Source: Candidatus Tectomicrobia bacterium
GTDB lineage: Bacteria; UBA8248
DNA length: 64,000 bases
Reading direction: 5' to 3'
Assembly (NCBI GenBank): GCA_016192135.1
Contig: JACPUR010000004.1
Location: forward strand, 1-64,000
Part shown: piece by piece, positions 8,829 to 17,346 of the stretch
How positions within the stretch are numbered: position 1 is the stretch's first letter
Layout of the letters: every line of letters begins with the position of its first letter
The notes under the pieces: model-generated
The model's database searches: none
What the model saw: only the letters and a program-made list of their open reading frames with translations
What the model was told of the DNA's origin: nothing
Translations under genes and position numbers: made by a program

Positions 8829-9281
8829 TCACGCCTTCCGCACAGAAACGAAGATGTCGTCGCCCCGGACGGCCACGTCGTAGGCCGTCAGCGGGGTAGG
8901 GGGCGGGCCCGCGATGTTGCGCCCGAACAGATCGAAGTGGCCGTTGTGGCAGGCGCACCACAGATGCTCCAAATCGCTCCGGTACTGGACTGTGCAGGAG
9001 AGGTGGGTGCACATGGCGTTGAAGGCCCGGTACTCGCCGGAGGGCATCATCACCAGGATCCCGACCGAGCCGCCAAAGCGGAACATCTTCGCCGTGTTGG
9101 GCTTGATCTCCGCTTTCGCGGCGACGCGGACGCTGTCGACGCTCGTGACGGCGAAACGCGAGGGGAGGATATAGCGGAAGACGGGATAGAACATGGTGCC
9201 GAGCAGGGCCAGGAAGCCGCCCCCGAGGAAATAGTCCAGGATGCTCCGTCGCGTCATCGTGAACCGGCTTTCCGCCGCCAT
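8829..9281 (-). CDS. Rieske iron-sulfur protein
   Basis: A 150-residue protein with one N-terminal membrane anchor (SILDYFLGGGFLALLGTMFYP) and a C-terminal Rieske [2Fe-2S] domain: MCTHLSCTV with the first Cys/His pair and WCACHNGHFDLFG with the second. It passes electrons from quinol to the c-type cytochrome partner. First gene of the minus-strand respiratory operon. ATG 9281 is preceded by GGGAGGG; the open frame to 9452 has no matching protein character. ATG 9257 is a possible shorter start. Confidence 0.93.
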   Translation of the reverse strand: MAAESRFTMTRRSILDYFLGGGFLALLGTMFYPVFRYILPSRFAVTSVDSVRVAAKAEIKPNTAKMFRFGGSVGILVMMPSGEYRAFNAMCTHLSCTVQYRSDLEHLWCACHNGHFDLFGRNIAGPPPTPLTAYDVAVRGDDIFVSVRKA

Positions 9282-9898
9282 CGAGAAATGCCCTCCCGAT
9301 CGGGGATAATCCGCTCTATATAGCCAATTCCACCATGCCGTGCCATCCGCAGGCCGCCGGACCCGCCGCGGGTTCGATTTCGGCCCGCAGGAGATTGCCC
9401 CAAAAAGCACCTGCCAATACGAAAACGCAACACCCCCACATGCACGAGGCACAGTGGAATGTAGGGGATATTAAATAGGAGGGCCGAGTCTGAACATATG
9501 AAACGCAAATTCAGATGTCAACAGAAAAACATTTCTCAAAGTCCTCATTTATATTTTTATAAGTTAACCATAACATAACATTCAATTTGAGCAAGGCTTT
9601 CTTTGTTGCAACATCGCCATTTTCAAAATGATGTCCCATTTGGCGGAACAAGTGAGGCGATTGCAGATAAACGAGTCAAAAAATCTTATTGCGTTGGGTG
9701 GCCAAATCCCTTAATTTTCTCCTGTCGCAATAAAGTAACGGCCCTCCTTATCGATCCGGCGGCTCACCCAGAGCAGCACCCGAGGATTGTGCCTGCGCGG
9801 CGCGCGGGAGCACAGGCGGAAAGCGTTCGGGGTTCCCCGCAAGGGGAGCCTTGCATCAGGCAGCAATCTTTCATTCGGGCAATTCGGCAATTCGGCAA
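9282..9898. other. divergent regulatory region between the two cytochrome operons
   Basis: About 600 bases, clearly AT-rich between 9480 and 9760, separate the Rieske operon (minus) from the decahaem/porin operon (plus). Both promoters should lie here. Notable are the perfect palindrome TGTTGCAACA (9604-9613) and the near-adjacent CATTTT-C-AAAATG (9618-9630). I find no TTGAT-N4-ATCAA FNR site. Open frames over this stretch have no family resemblance. Confidence 0.55.
9604..9630. promoter_or_regulatory. paired palindromes in the divergent cytochrome promoter region
   Basis: TGTTGCAACA at 9604-9613 is a perfect 10-base palindrome; CATTTTCAAAATG at 9618-9630 is a perfect 6-base inverted repeat around a central C. 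They lie within 27 bases, in the AT-rich divergent region, a reasonable place for transcription-factor binding. Confidence 0.35.
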
Positions 9899-10876
9899 AT
9901 GGGGGGCGCGCGTATGGCTTTACCGGTGTTGTTATTCGCTGTTTTGCTCGCCGTGGGAGGGTGCACGTCCAGCCCGGGCTCCTCCTCCCCGGCCTCCACC
10001 CCGCCCAAGGCGGCCGCCGTCACTCCCAAGCCTCAGATGACGGCCCAGGCGGCCGCGACGGCGCCGGCCCAGCTCGTGGGCGACAAGGTGTGCATCGCCT
10101 GCCACAAGAAACAGGTCGAGAGCTACTACAAGACGCTGATGGGCAAGACGATGACCTCGCCCGCCAATGTGCAGAAGGTGGATTGCGAGACCTGCCACGG
10201 GCCCGCCTCCGCCCACGTCGCGGCCGGCGGCGGGAAGGGGAAAGGAATCCAGGTCACCTTCCGAAACGGGGCGGAAACCGCCGAGACCCAGAACGCGCCC
10301 TGTCTCAAGTGCCACGAGAGCGGCGACCGCCGTTACTGGCGGGGAAGCCCTCATAACTCGCGGGACGTGAGCTGCGTCAGCTGCCACAGGATCATGGAGA
10401 AGGTTTCGGACCGTTTCGCCCTCGCGAGAAAGGACCAGAACGACACGTGCTCGCAATGCCACCTCGTCCGGAAGGCCCAGACCTTCCGCAACTCGCACAT
10501 GGCCACGCGGGACGGCGCGACCCAGTGCTCCAACTGCCACAACCCCCACGGGACGGTGACCGAGAAGCTCCTCAAGGGCAACTCCGTCAACGAGACCTGC
10601 TACAACTGCCACCCCGAGAAGCGGGGGCCCTTCCTCTGGGAGCACGACCCGGTTCGCGAGAGCTGCGTCAACTGCCACGAGCCCCACGGCACCCTCAACG
10701 ACAACCTCCTCAAAATCCGGCGGCCCAGGCTGTGCCAGTCGTGCCATGTGGAGGGGCGCCATCCATCCTCCGCGGGCTTGGCCAACACGATCTTCACATT
10801 TAACGCGGGTTGCGTGAATTGCCACAGACGGATCCACGGGTCGAACCATCCCTCGGGGAACTTCTTCCTCAGGTAA
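9899..10876 (+). CDS. decahaem c-type cytochrome, lipoprotein, MtrA/DmsE-like
   Basis: Ten CxxCH sites are present: CIACH, CETCH, CLKCH, CVSCH, CSQCH, CSNCH, CYNCH, CVNCH, CQSCH and CVNCH. The protein is about 325 residues, the size of MtrA/DmsE decahaem cytochromes, which insert into an MtrB-type barrel and carry electrons through the outer membrane. The signal ends in a lipobox (LLAVGGC), so lipid anchoring is predicted; canonical MtrA is not a lipoprotein. Start is uncertain: ATG 9899 (MGGARMALPVLL) supplies a positive n-region, ATG 9914 has GGGGGG upstream, and a TTG at 9851 is also open. The MtrB-type gene follows 53 bases later. Confidence 0.9.
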   Translation: MGGARMALPVLLFAVLLAVGGCTSSPGSSSPASTPPKAAAVTPKPQMTAQAAATAPAQLVGDKVCIACHKKQVESYYKTLMGKTMTSPANVQKVDCETCHGPASAHVAAGGGKGKGIQVTFRNGAETAETQNAPCLKCHESGDRRYWRGSPHNSRDVSCVSCHRIMEKVSDRFALARKDQNDTCSQCHLVRKAQTFRNSHMATRDGATQCSNCHNPHGTVTEKLLKGNSVNETCYNCHPEKRGPFLWEHDPVRESCVNCHEPHGTLNDNLLKIRRPRLCQSCHVEGRHPSSAGLANTIFTFNAGCVNCHRRIHGSNHPSGNFFLR

Positions 10877-10929
10877 GGGACTTCAACCGGGCCCATTTGG
10901 GGACGCCCCAGCCGTAAGGAGAGCTTGAG

Positions 10930-13167
10930 ATGATGCCGAGGGTGGCATGGAATACAAGGATAATCGGGCTGCTCGCGGCCGCAGCCCTGACGTTAGCCTC
11001 GCCGGCGGACGCCCAACCGGCCGACGCCCAAGCGTTCAAGATCGGCAATTACACCTTGTCGGGCGAAATCGAAGGCGGCGCGCGCCAAATCTACGGCGAG
11101 CGCCGGAGCGGCCGCTACAATGAGTTTCGGGACATCCCGCAGGGCTTGTTCCTGACGGACGTGAAGCTGGACATCGACCGGCCCGGCTTCTACTACGAAC
11201 TTCGGGCCCTGGATCTCCTGGAGAACGACCAGTCCCTTCGCTTCTCGCTTGGCTCCCCCGGCCTGTACCGGCTGGACCTGGAGTGGCATGAGCTCCAGCA
11301 CATATTCAAGAACCAGGCCATCACCCCCTACTCCGGCGTGGGGGGCAACGCCCTCACGATCGATCCCGCCACCCGGGCCTTGATCCAGGGAAGCGGCGCG
11401 GCCAACTGGGTCGCCAACGTCAACAGCCTCTTCCGTGGAGGACACAGGGAGGTCGTCGGCTTCGACCGCGACTGGGGCGAGGTGAAGTTCAAGCACCAGC
11501 TGGGGCCGGACTGGAACGTGCGGGCCAACTACAAGAACGAGCGCTGGGACGGCACCAAGCCCGAAAGCTTCTTGTTCGGGAGCAGCCCCGGCGGTAGGCC
11601 GGTCATCGAAATCCCGGTGCCCATCGACTGGCGCCACGACCAGGTCCGGCTCGCCCTCGAGTGGGCCCGGGCGGGCAACTCCCTCGAGCTGGCCTACGAG
11701 GCATCCCTTTTCGAGAACCGCCACAGCAGCCTGGTATTCGACAACCCCTTCCGCTCGACGGACGCGGCCGGCACCGTGGGCGCGGGGGCCAACGCCGTCA
11801 GCGGATCGACCCGGGCGCGGGTCGCGCTGGAGCCGGACAACCAAGCCCACTACATCTCCATCTCGGGCGCGGTGAACCTGCCGGCCCAGACACGGCTCAT
11901 GGGAACCGCCTCCTATGGCTGGTTCCTCCAGGACGATGACTTCGTCCCTCACACCATCAACACCGCCCTCACCAGCCCGACCCTCGCCCTGCCCCGCCGG
12001 AGCCTGGACGGCGAGATCAATCCGACCCTCATCAACCTTGTCCTCACGAACCGGGCCATTCACAACCTCACCCTCACGGGCCGCTACCGCTACTACGACC
12101 TGGAGAACAACTCCAAGCGCATCACATTCCCGGGCCATACCGTCGGCGACACGTCCCAGGTGACCAATGAGGCGGAGGAAACCCGACTTCTCGGATACAC
12201 CCGCCAGAATGCGGGCCTCAGCGCGAGCTACCGCCTAAGCAGGGATCTCAAGCTCCACGGCGGCTATGAATGGAGGAAAACGGACTACAACGAGTTCCAC
12301 GCCGAGGAGAACCAGGAAGACCGGGTCAAGGTCGCCCTCGACTGGAAGGCCAACAACTGGCTCATGATCCGGCCCAGCTACATCTACTCCGACCGGAGCG
12401 TCTCGGGCTACATCGCCCAGAACATTCCCCAGCAAGCGGAGAGGCGGCTGTTCAACCTCGCCGAGCGCGAGCGCCACGAAGGCAAGTTGATGGCGCGCAT
12501 CACCCCCAGCGAGAAGATTTCCATCACCATCGAGGGCGGCGTCGGGACCGAGGACTACGGCGCCAAGTACGGCGTGGACGAAGGCCACTTCTGGAATGCC
12601 GCCGTCGAACTGGTGGTGACCCCGGTCAATTGGGTCAATTTCTTCGCCGCCTACACGCACGAGCAGGTCTACGGCAAGATTCGTTCGGTGCAGAACTCAG
12701 GCTCGGGCACCCCCTTCGTGGACCGGTTCCTCGACATCGACGCCTGGACGATGAAGTTCACCGACGACTACGACGTCGTCCGCGTAGGGGTCGAGTTCCT
12801 CCTCTGGGAGGACAAGACGAAGGAGAGGAAGCTCACCTCCCGCACCGAGCTGACCTACGCCTATAGTGTGGGCGAAACCCGGAACTCCAAGGACGACCCG
12901 GCCTCGACCGTCGTCGTCACCGAGAACTGGCCCGACATCAAGAGCCGGCTGTGGATGATCTCCACCCGGCTGGACTACCACCTGACCAAGAATTTCTCGG
13001 TCGGGGCGGGTTACGCCTACGAGCGCTTCGAGATGGTGGACTTCACCCAGCGCTGGGTGGACGTGGTGGTCGATCCGGGCATCAGCACGCGCCTCTACAC
13101 CCTCGGCGATCGGTTCGACAACTACGAGGCCCACACCGTGGCGGCCTTCGTCCGCTGGAGATTCTAG
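10930..13167 (+). CDS. MtrB/PioB-family decahaem-associated outer-membrane beta-barrel
   Basis: A 745-residue protein with a signal peptide (IIGLLAAAALTLASPADAQ), alternating amphipathic strands throughout, and a terminal aromatic residue (AAFVRWRF), as expected of an outer-membrane barrel. The length fits MtrB/PioB. Such barrels sheathe a decahaem cytochrome so electrons can cross the outer membrane. AAGGAGAG precedes ATG 10930. I see no cysteine in the protein, so the N-terminal CxxC of Shewanella MtrB is absent. No outer-surface cytochrome (MtrC/OmcA) follows, so the pair resembles a two-gene MtrAB/PioAB conduit. Direction of electron flow cannot be told from sequence. Confidence 0.88.
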   Translation: MMPRVAWNTRIIGLLAAAALTLASPADAQPADAQAFKIGNYTLSGEIEGGARQIYGERRSGRYNEFRDIPQGLFLTDVKLDIDRPGFYYELRALDLLENDQSLRFSLGSPGLYRLDLEWHELQHIFKNQAITPYSGVGGNALTIDPATRALIQGSGAANWVANVNSLFRGGHREVVGFDRDWGEVKFKHQLGPDWNVRANYKNERWDGTKPESFLFGSSPGGRPVIEIPVPIDWRHDQVRLALEWARAGNSLELAYEASLFENRHSSLVFDNPFRSTDAAGTVGAGANAVSGSTRARVALEPDNQAHYISISGAVNLPAQTRLMGTASYGWFLQDDDFVPHTINTALTSPTLALPRRSLDGEINPTLINLVLTNRAIHNLTLTGRYRYYDLENNSKRITFPGHTVGDTSQVTNEAEETRLLGYTRQNAGLSASYRLSRDLKLHGGYEWRKTDYNEFHAEENQEDRVKVALDWKANNWLMIRPSYIYSDRSVSGYIAQNIPQQAERRLFNLAERERHEGKLMARITPSEKISITIEGGVGTEDYGAKYGVDEGHFWNAAVELVVTPVNWVNFFAAYTHEQVYGKIRSVQNSGSGTPFVDRFLDIDAWTMKFTDDYDVVRVGVEFLLWEDKTKERKLTSRTELTYAYSVGETRNSKDDPASTVVVTENWPDIKSRLWMISTRLDYHLTKNFSVGAGYAYERFEMVDFTQRWVDVVVDPGISTRLYTLGDRFDNYEAHTVAAFVRWRF

Positions 13168-13200
13168 GGGGTTTCGTCCCAACGCAGCGCAAAGAACCAA

Positions 13201-13230
13201 AGAGGGGGCCGTCGGAAGACGGCCCCCTCT
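13201..13230 (+). terminator. hairpin terminator after the porin-cytochrome operon
   Basis: AGAGGGGGCCGTC (13201-13213), loop GGAA, then GACGGCCCCCTCT (13218-13230) form a perfect 13-bp stem. It lies between convergent genes. The following CTCATTT is only weakly T-rich, so it may serve both directions. Confidence 0.75.
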
Positions 13231-13272
13231 CTCATTTACATTGAAGCGGCCTGCCCCGTATGCGAAGGCCGT

Positions 13273-14349
13273 CTAGTCCCCGAGCCTCACCGCCTCGCCC
13301 GTCCGGGCCGCTTCCTCGATGGCGAGCGTGACCGCGAGCGTCCGCCGGCCCTCCCGGGCCGTGGTGTGGGAGCAAGGCCGCCCGGTCGCGAGATGGTCCA
13401 GCCAGGAGCGCGTCTCGCTGGCGATGGGGCCCCAGAAGTCGCCCTGCGCCCAGTCGCCCGAGGAGTTGGTCTGCATGAACACCATGCTGGCCGTGTGCCC
13501 GGGAACGTAGGCGTGGGGCACCCCCACGTCGGTGAAGAGAAGGTTGTCCTTGTTGTCCTGGTCGAGCAGGATGACGCCCTCCGTCCCCAGCACCTCGAAG
13601 CGGGCGCTCTGGCCGTGGGAGGGGTACTGCGCGGGGAGCGCATAGCAGACCCCCAGGTTCACCACCGCGCCGTCCTCGAAGGTGACGATGGCCCAGGTGA
13701 CGTCCTGGGCGGAGTAGCCCATCCCCTTGAACAGGTGTGAATTGCCACGCGCCACCACCTCGGCCGGCCGGTTGCCTTCGAGAAACCAGCAGGCCATGTC
13801 CACGTAGTAGGTCAGCACGTCCAGCACGGGCGTCGCGCCGGGCGAGCGCTCGAGGATCTGCATCATCTGGGCGCGCGTGTTGTAGACCCGCGCGGTCGCC
13901 CCCAGGATGCGCCCCAGCCGCCCGCGGGCGATCTGCTCCTTGGCCACCATCCAGCGGCGGTCGTGGCGGCGGGAGTAGCCGACACGGAGATCGACACCCG
14001 CCGCCTCCGCCGCCGCCACTATCTCGTCCGCGTCCTCCAGGGTGAGGGCGAGGGGCTTCTCGACGAAGACGGGCTTGCCCAGCTTCAAGGCCTGGAGGAT
14101 AGGCTCGACGTGGCCGTGCTCGGGGGTGGAGACGATGACCGCGTCCACCTCGGGCCGGGAGATGGCTTCAAGATTGTCCCCGGTGGAGAAGTTCGCGGCG
14201 ACGCTCTCGGCGAGGCTCGAGGCCCGGGCTGGGTCCTTGTCCGAAACGGCCAGGTAGCGCACCGAGGGGTGACGCGCCGCCATGTGCGCCCGCAGGGTGC
14301 CGATGCGGCCCGAGCCGATGACGGCGACGCCGATGGGCTTGCCCTGCAC
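13273..14349 (-). CDS. Gfo/Idh/MocA-family NAD(P)-dependent oxidoreductase (copy 1)
   Basis: A 358-residue oxidoreductase. The N-terminal Rossmann fold has GVAVIGSGRIGTLRAHM; the EKP motif (KPVFVEKPLALTLEDADEI) carries the conserved Lys; the C-terminal alpha/beta domain is typical of the family, which acts on sugars, inositols or other polyols. It is closely similar along its length to the next gene, sharing features such as AVSDKDPxRAS, SRPEV and WLDHLATG, so the pair is a tandem duplication. Substrate is not predictable; MmgE/PrpD and MDR genes nearby suggest catabolism. Confidence 0.88.
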   Translation of the reverse strand: MQGKPIGVAVIGSGRIGTLRAHMAARHPSVRYLAVSDKDPARASSLAESVAANFSTGDNLEAISRPEVDAVIVSTPEHGHVEPILQALKLGKPVFVEKPLALTLEDADEIVAAAEAAGVDLRVGYSRRHDRRWMVAKEQIARGRLGRILGATARVYNTRAQMMQILERSPGATPVLDVLTYYVDMACWFLEGNRPAEVVARGNSHLFKGMGYSAQDVTWAIVTFEDGAVVNLGVCYALPAQYPSHGQSARFEVLGTEGVILLDQDNKDNLLFTDVGVPHAYVPGHTASMVFMQTNSSGDWAQGDFWGPIASETRSWLDHLATGRPCSHTTAREGRRTLAVTLAIEEAARTGEAVRLGD

Positions 14350-14411
14350 GGTCCGTCCTCCGCTGCCGGTTCTGAGTACCGCTCTAGGCGCTTACCTGGA
14401 GAAGACCCTAT

Positions 14412-14497
14412 CGGATTGTCATTCTAAGCGACCAAAGGGAGCGAAGGATATCGGTTCTTAAAACCGATATCCTTCGCTTCGCTCAGGATGACAACCT
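14412..14497. repeat. long imperfect palindrome, REP-like dispersed repeat
   Basis: The core is GCGAAGGATATCGGTT (14441-14456), a 5-base loop, and AACCGATATCCTTCGC (14462-14477): a perfect 16-bp stem. Outer arms continue with TTGTCATTCTAAGCG on the left and CGCTCAGGATGACAA on the right. The TGTCATyCTGAGCGAAG-type sequence is a common intergenic palindrome in many bacterial genomes. It sits between the two Gfo/Idh/MocA genes. Confidence 0.7.
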
Positions 14498-14570
14498 TGC
14501 GGACCTGCCCTGTAAGGGCGGCCTTGTGGCGCCCTCATCAGGGCAGCCGCAAGGGCCGCCCCTGCGCCTT

Positions 14571-15659
14571 CTAATCCTCATCCTCCAGCGGCAGCATCAC
14601 CGCCTTCCCCTCGCGGGCGGAGCGCTCGATGGCGAGGGTGATCTCCAGCGTCTGCCGGGCCTGCTCGGCGGTGGTGTGGGGGGCGGGCTTGCCTGTGGCC
14701 AGGTGGTCGAGCCAAGCGCGCGTCTCGTCCCCCAGAGGGCCCCAATAGCCTCCCAGGGCGGCGTTGCCCGAGGCGTTGCTGGTCAGGAAGACCATCTCCA
14801 GGCCGATGCCCGGCACGTAGGCATGGGGGAAACCCTCTTCCGTGTAGAGGATGTTCTCCTTGTGGTCCTCGTCGAGGAGCACCACCCCCTTCTCCCCCAG
14901 TACCTCCAGGCGGATGGCCCGGCCGTGAATGGGGTACTTGGGTGGGAGCGCGTAGCCCACCCCGATGCTCACCGAGGCCCCGTCGGCGAAGGTCACGACG
15001 GCCCAGGTCACCTCGTCCGCCTCGTAGCCCAGGTCGCGGTACACCACGCCGTGGCTCTTGGCGTACACCTCGACGGGGCGGTTCCCCTCCAGGTACCAGC
15101 CGAAGAGGTCCACGAGGTAGGTGAGCGCGTCCTGCACGAAGGTGGCGTCGAGGGAGCGCTTGAGGATCTGCACGCCGTGGGCGCGGGTATTGTAGAGCCG
15201 CCCCGTGCCGCCCACGATGCGCCCGAGCTTCCCCCGGGCGATCTGGTCCTTCGTCATGATGTAGCGGCGCTGGAAGCGGATGCTGTAGCCCACGTGGAGA
15301 GGCGTGCCGGTGCGCTTCGAGGCGGCGACCATCGCGTCCGCGTCCTTCAGGCGCAGGGCGATGGGCTTCTCCACCAGCACCGGCTTGCCCGCCTCCAGGG
15401 CCTGGATCACGGGAAGGGCGTGCTCGGGCTCGCTGCTCGATACGATGACGGCGTTCACCTCGGGGCGGGAGATGACCTCCAGATTGTCGCCCGAGCTGAA
15501 CTGGGCCGCCACGCTCTCGGCCAGCACCGAGGCCCGGAGAGGGTCCTTGTCGGAGACGGCGAGGAAGTCCACCGAGGGATGGGCGGAGGCCATGCCCGCC
15601 CGCAATGTGCCGATGCGGCCCGAGCCGATGATCCCCACCCCCAGCCGCTTCCCGGCCAT
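14571..15659 (-). CDS. Gfo/Idh/MocA-family NAD(P)-dependent oxidoreductase (copy 2)
   Basis: A 362-residue paralogue of the preceding gene: GVGIIGSGRIGTLRAGM in the Rossmann fold, KPVLVEKPIALRLKDADAM as the EKP motif, and the family C-terminal domain. Residues differ at several probable substrate-pocket positions (RVGYSRRHDRR in copy 1, HVGYSIRFQRR here), so the two copies may act on different compounds. The gene is divergent from the MmgE/PrpD gene across a GC-rich 285-base gap in which I find no clear promoter element. Confidence 0.88.
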   Translation of the reverse strand: MAGKRLGVGIIGSGRIGTLRAGMASAHPSVDFLAVSDKDPLRASVLAESVAAQFSSGDNLEVISRPEVNAVIVSSSEPEHALPVIQALEAGKPVLVEKPIALRLKDADAMVAASKRTGTPLHVGYSIRFQRRYIMTKDQIARGKLGRIVGGTGRLYNTRAHGVQILKRSLDATFVQDALTYLVDLFGWYLEGNRPVEVYAKSHGVVYRDLGYEADEVTWAVVTFADGASVSIGVGYALPPKYPIHGRAIRLEVLGEKGVVLLDEDHKENILYTEEGFPHAYVPGIGLEMVFLTSNASGNAALGGYWGPLGDETRAWLDHLATGKPAPHTTAEQARQTLEITLAIERSAREGKAVMLPLEDED

Positions 15660-15944
15660 TTGGCTCTCCCCCGCGCCTGTGCGCGCATCCGGCGGAACGT
15701 TGGGCTTTTGTATGCCGCGCGGGGGCGGGTGTCAACGGAAGCCCTACCCGCGCGCGGGGCGTTCCATCCGCCCGGGCCGGGACAGCACCTCGCCCGCGTT
15801 GACGCCCCCGGCGAACCGGGGCATCCTCGCCCCCAGCCGACGAATCCATGCGCGGACGGGACGAGGGCCGGTGCGGCCGTCCGCTTCATCCGTGCCCGTC
15901 TTTTTCTCCGGCCGCGTCCAGGATTTCATCCAGGGGGGAGGCAG

Positions 15945-17300
15945 ATGAGCGCGACCGAGCGGATGGCGGAGTTCATCGTCCACACGCGCCTAGAGGATAT
16001 CCCCGACCCGGTGGTGGCCTCGGCGAAGCGCGCGATCCTCGACACCGTCGGGGTGGCCGTGGCGGGGGCCTCGGAGCCGGTGGGCCGGAAGATCACCCAG
16101 TACGTGCAGGAGATGGGGGCCGCCCCCGAGGCCACTGTGCTGGGAACGGGAGTGAGGACGTCCGCCCCCTGGGCCGCCCTGGCCAACGGCACGCTGGGCC
16201 ACGCCCTCGACTTCGACGATTCGAACTGGCTCCTCAACGGCCACGCCAGCGTGGGGGTCCTGCCCGCCGTCCTGGCCCAGGCGGAGGCGCGGGGCGCGTC
16301 CGGGCGGGAGGCGCTCGAGGCCTACATCATCGGCTTCGAGGTTTCCGCCAAGCTCGGGGCCGCCATGAACATGGCCCTCTACGACAACGGCTGGCATCCG
16401 ACCGCCACCATCGGCCCCATGGGGGCCGCGGCCGCCGCCTCCCGCCTGCGCGGGCTGGGGGTGGAAGGCACGCGCGCCGCCCTGGGCTGCGCCGCCTCCC
16501 ATGCCTCGGGCATCCGGACCAACTTCGGGACCATGATGAAGCCCATCCACGCCGGGCTCGCGGCCGAGGCCGGCGTCCGCTCGGCGGCCTTCGCGGCGGC
16601 GGGGATCACCGCGAACCTCAACGTGCTCGAAGCCAAGAGAGGCTTCGGCGACACCTTCAGCGGCCAGGGCAAGCACCGCATCCCCGAGATCGTGGAGACG
16701 CTGGGGCGCCCCTTCGCCCTGGAGAAGCCCGGGAACAACATCAAGCCCTACCCCTGCTGCATGTCCTCCCACGCCGCCGTGGACGCCCTGCGCGATCTGC
16801 TGAACGGCGCCAATCTCACCGCCTCCGACATCGAGCGGATCGAGCTGGAGCTCACCGAGCCCAACTACCTGAACCTCAGCTACCACCAGCCCAGGACCGG
16901 CCTCGAGGGAAAGTTCTCGGGGGAGTACATCCTCTCCCGGCTGGTGGCGGACAGAGAGCTCCGGCTCAGCACCTTCACCGACGCCGCCGTGAACGACCCC
17001 GGCATCCAGGCCCTGATGAAGAAGGTGCAGGTGCGCCTCTCCGACCTCCCGTGGACTCCCGGCTCGGGCCGCCCGGCCGTGGTGACCGTCCGCACCCGGG
17101 ACGGCCGCACCCTGCAGAACCGCCGGCAGGGCTCGCGCGGGAACGCGGGCTCGCCGCTGACGAACGAGGAGCTCCAGGACAAGTTCCGCGACTGCGCCGG
17201 CGGGCATCTCGGGCCGGAGAAGACGGCCGAGGCCATCCGGAAGCTGACCGGGCTGGAGCGCCTTCCGGACATCCGGGCCTTGATCTCCCTGCTGCATTGA
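15945..17300 (+). CDS. MmgE/PrpD-family protein
   Basis: A 451-residue protein of the 2-methylcitrate dehydratase/cis-aconitate decarboxylase-like fold. Recognisable are the N-terminal helical domain (AKRAILDTVGVAVAGASEPV), LGHALDFDDSNW, MKPIHAGLAAEAGVRSA, and KPYPCCMSSHAAVDA. Such proteins isomerise or dehydrate carboxylic acids, but many homologues are of unknown substrate; a 2-methylcitrate role is not supported because no prpB/prpC lies nearby. GGGGGGAGG precedes ATG 15945. The quinone-oxidoreductase-like gene follows 46 bases later. Confidence 0.88.
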   Translation: MSATERMAEFIVHTRLEDIPDPVVASAKRAILDTVGVAVAGASEPVGRKITQYVQEMGAAPEATVLGTGVRTSAPWAALANGTLGHALDFDDSNWLLNGHASVGVLPAVLAQAEARGASGREALEAYIIGFEVSAKLGAAMNMALYDNGWHPTATIGPMGAAAAASRLRGLGVEGTRAALGCAASHASGIRTNFGTMMKPIHAGLAAEAGVRSAAFAAAGITANLNVLEAKRGFGDTFSGQGKHRIPEIVETLGRPFALEKPGNNIKPYPCCMSSHAAVDALRDLLNGANLTASDIERIELELTEPNYLNLSYHQPRTGLEGKFSGEYILSRLVADRELRLSTFTDAAVNDPGIQALMKKVQVRLSDLPWTPGSGRPAVVTVRTRDGRTLQNRRQGSRGNAGSPLTNEELQDKFRDCAGGHLGPEKTAEAIRKLTGLERLPDIRALISLLH

Positions 17301-17346
17301 AGACCGGCCGCGGCTCTCCCGCCGCGCCGAAAGGAGGATCCGCCTG

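Noticed and set aside
14526-17300. A 924-residue frame covering MmgE/PrpD and an upstream extension
   Set aside because: Its first half is Arg/Gly/His-rich, antisense to an oxidoreductase gene, and the ATG at 15945 has a strong ribosome-binding site.
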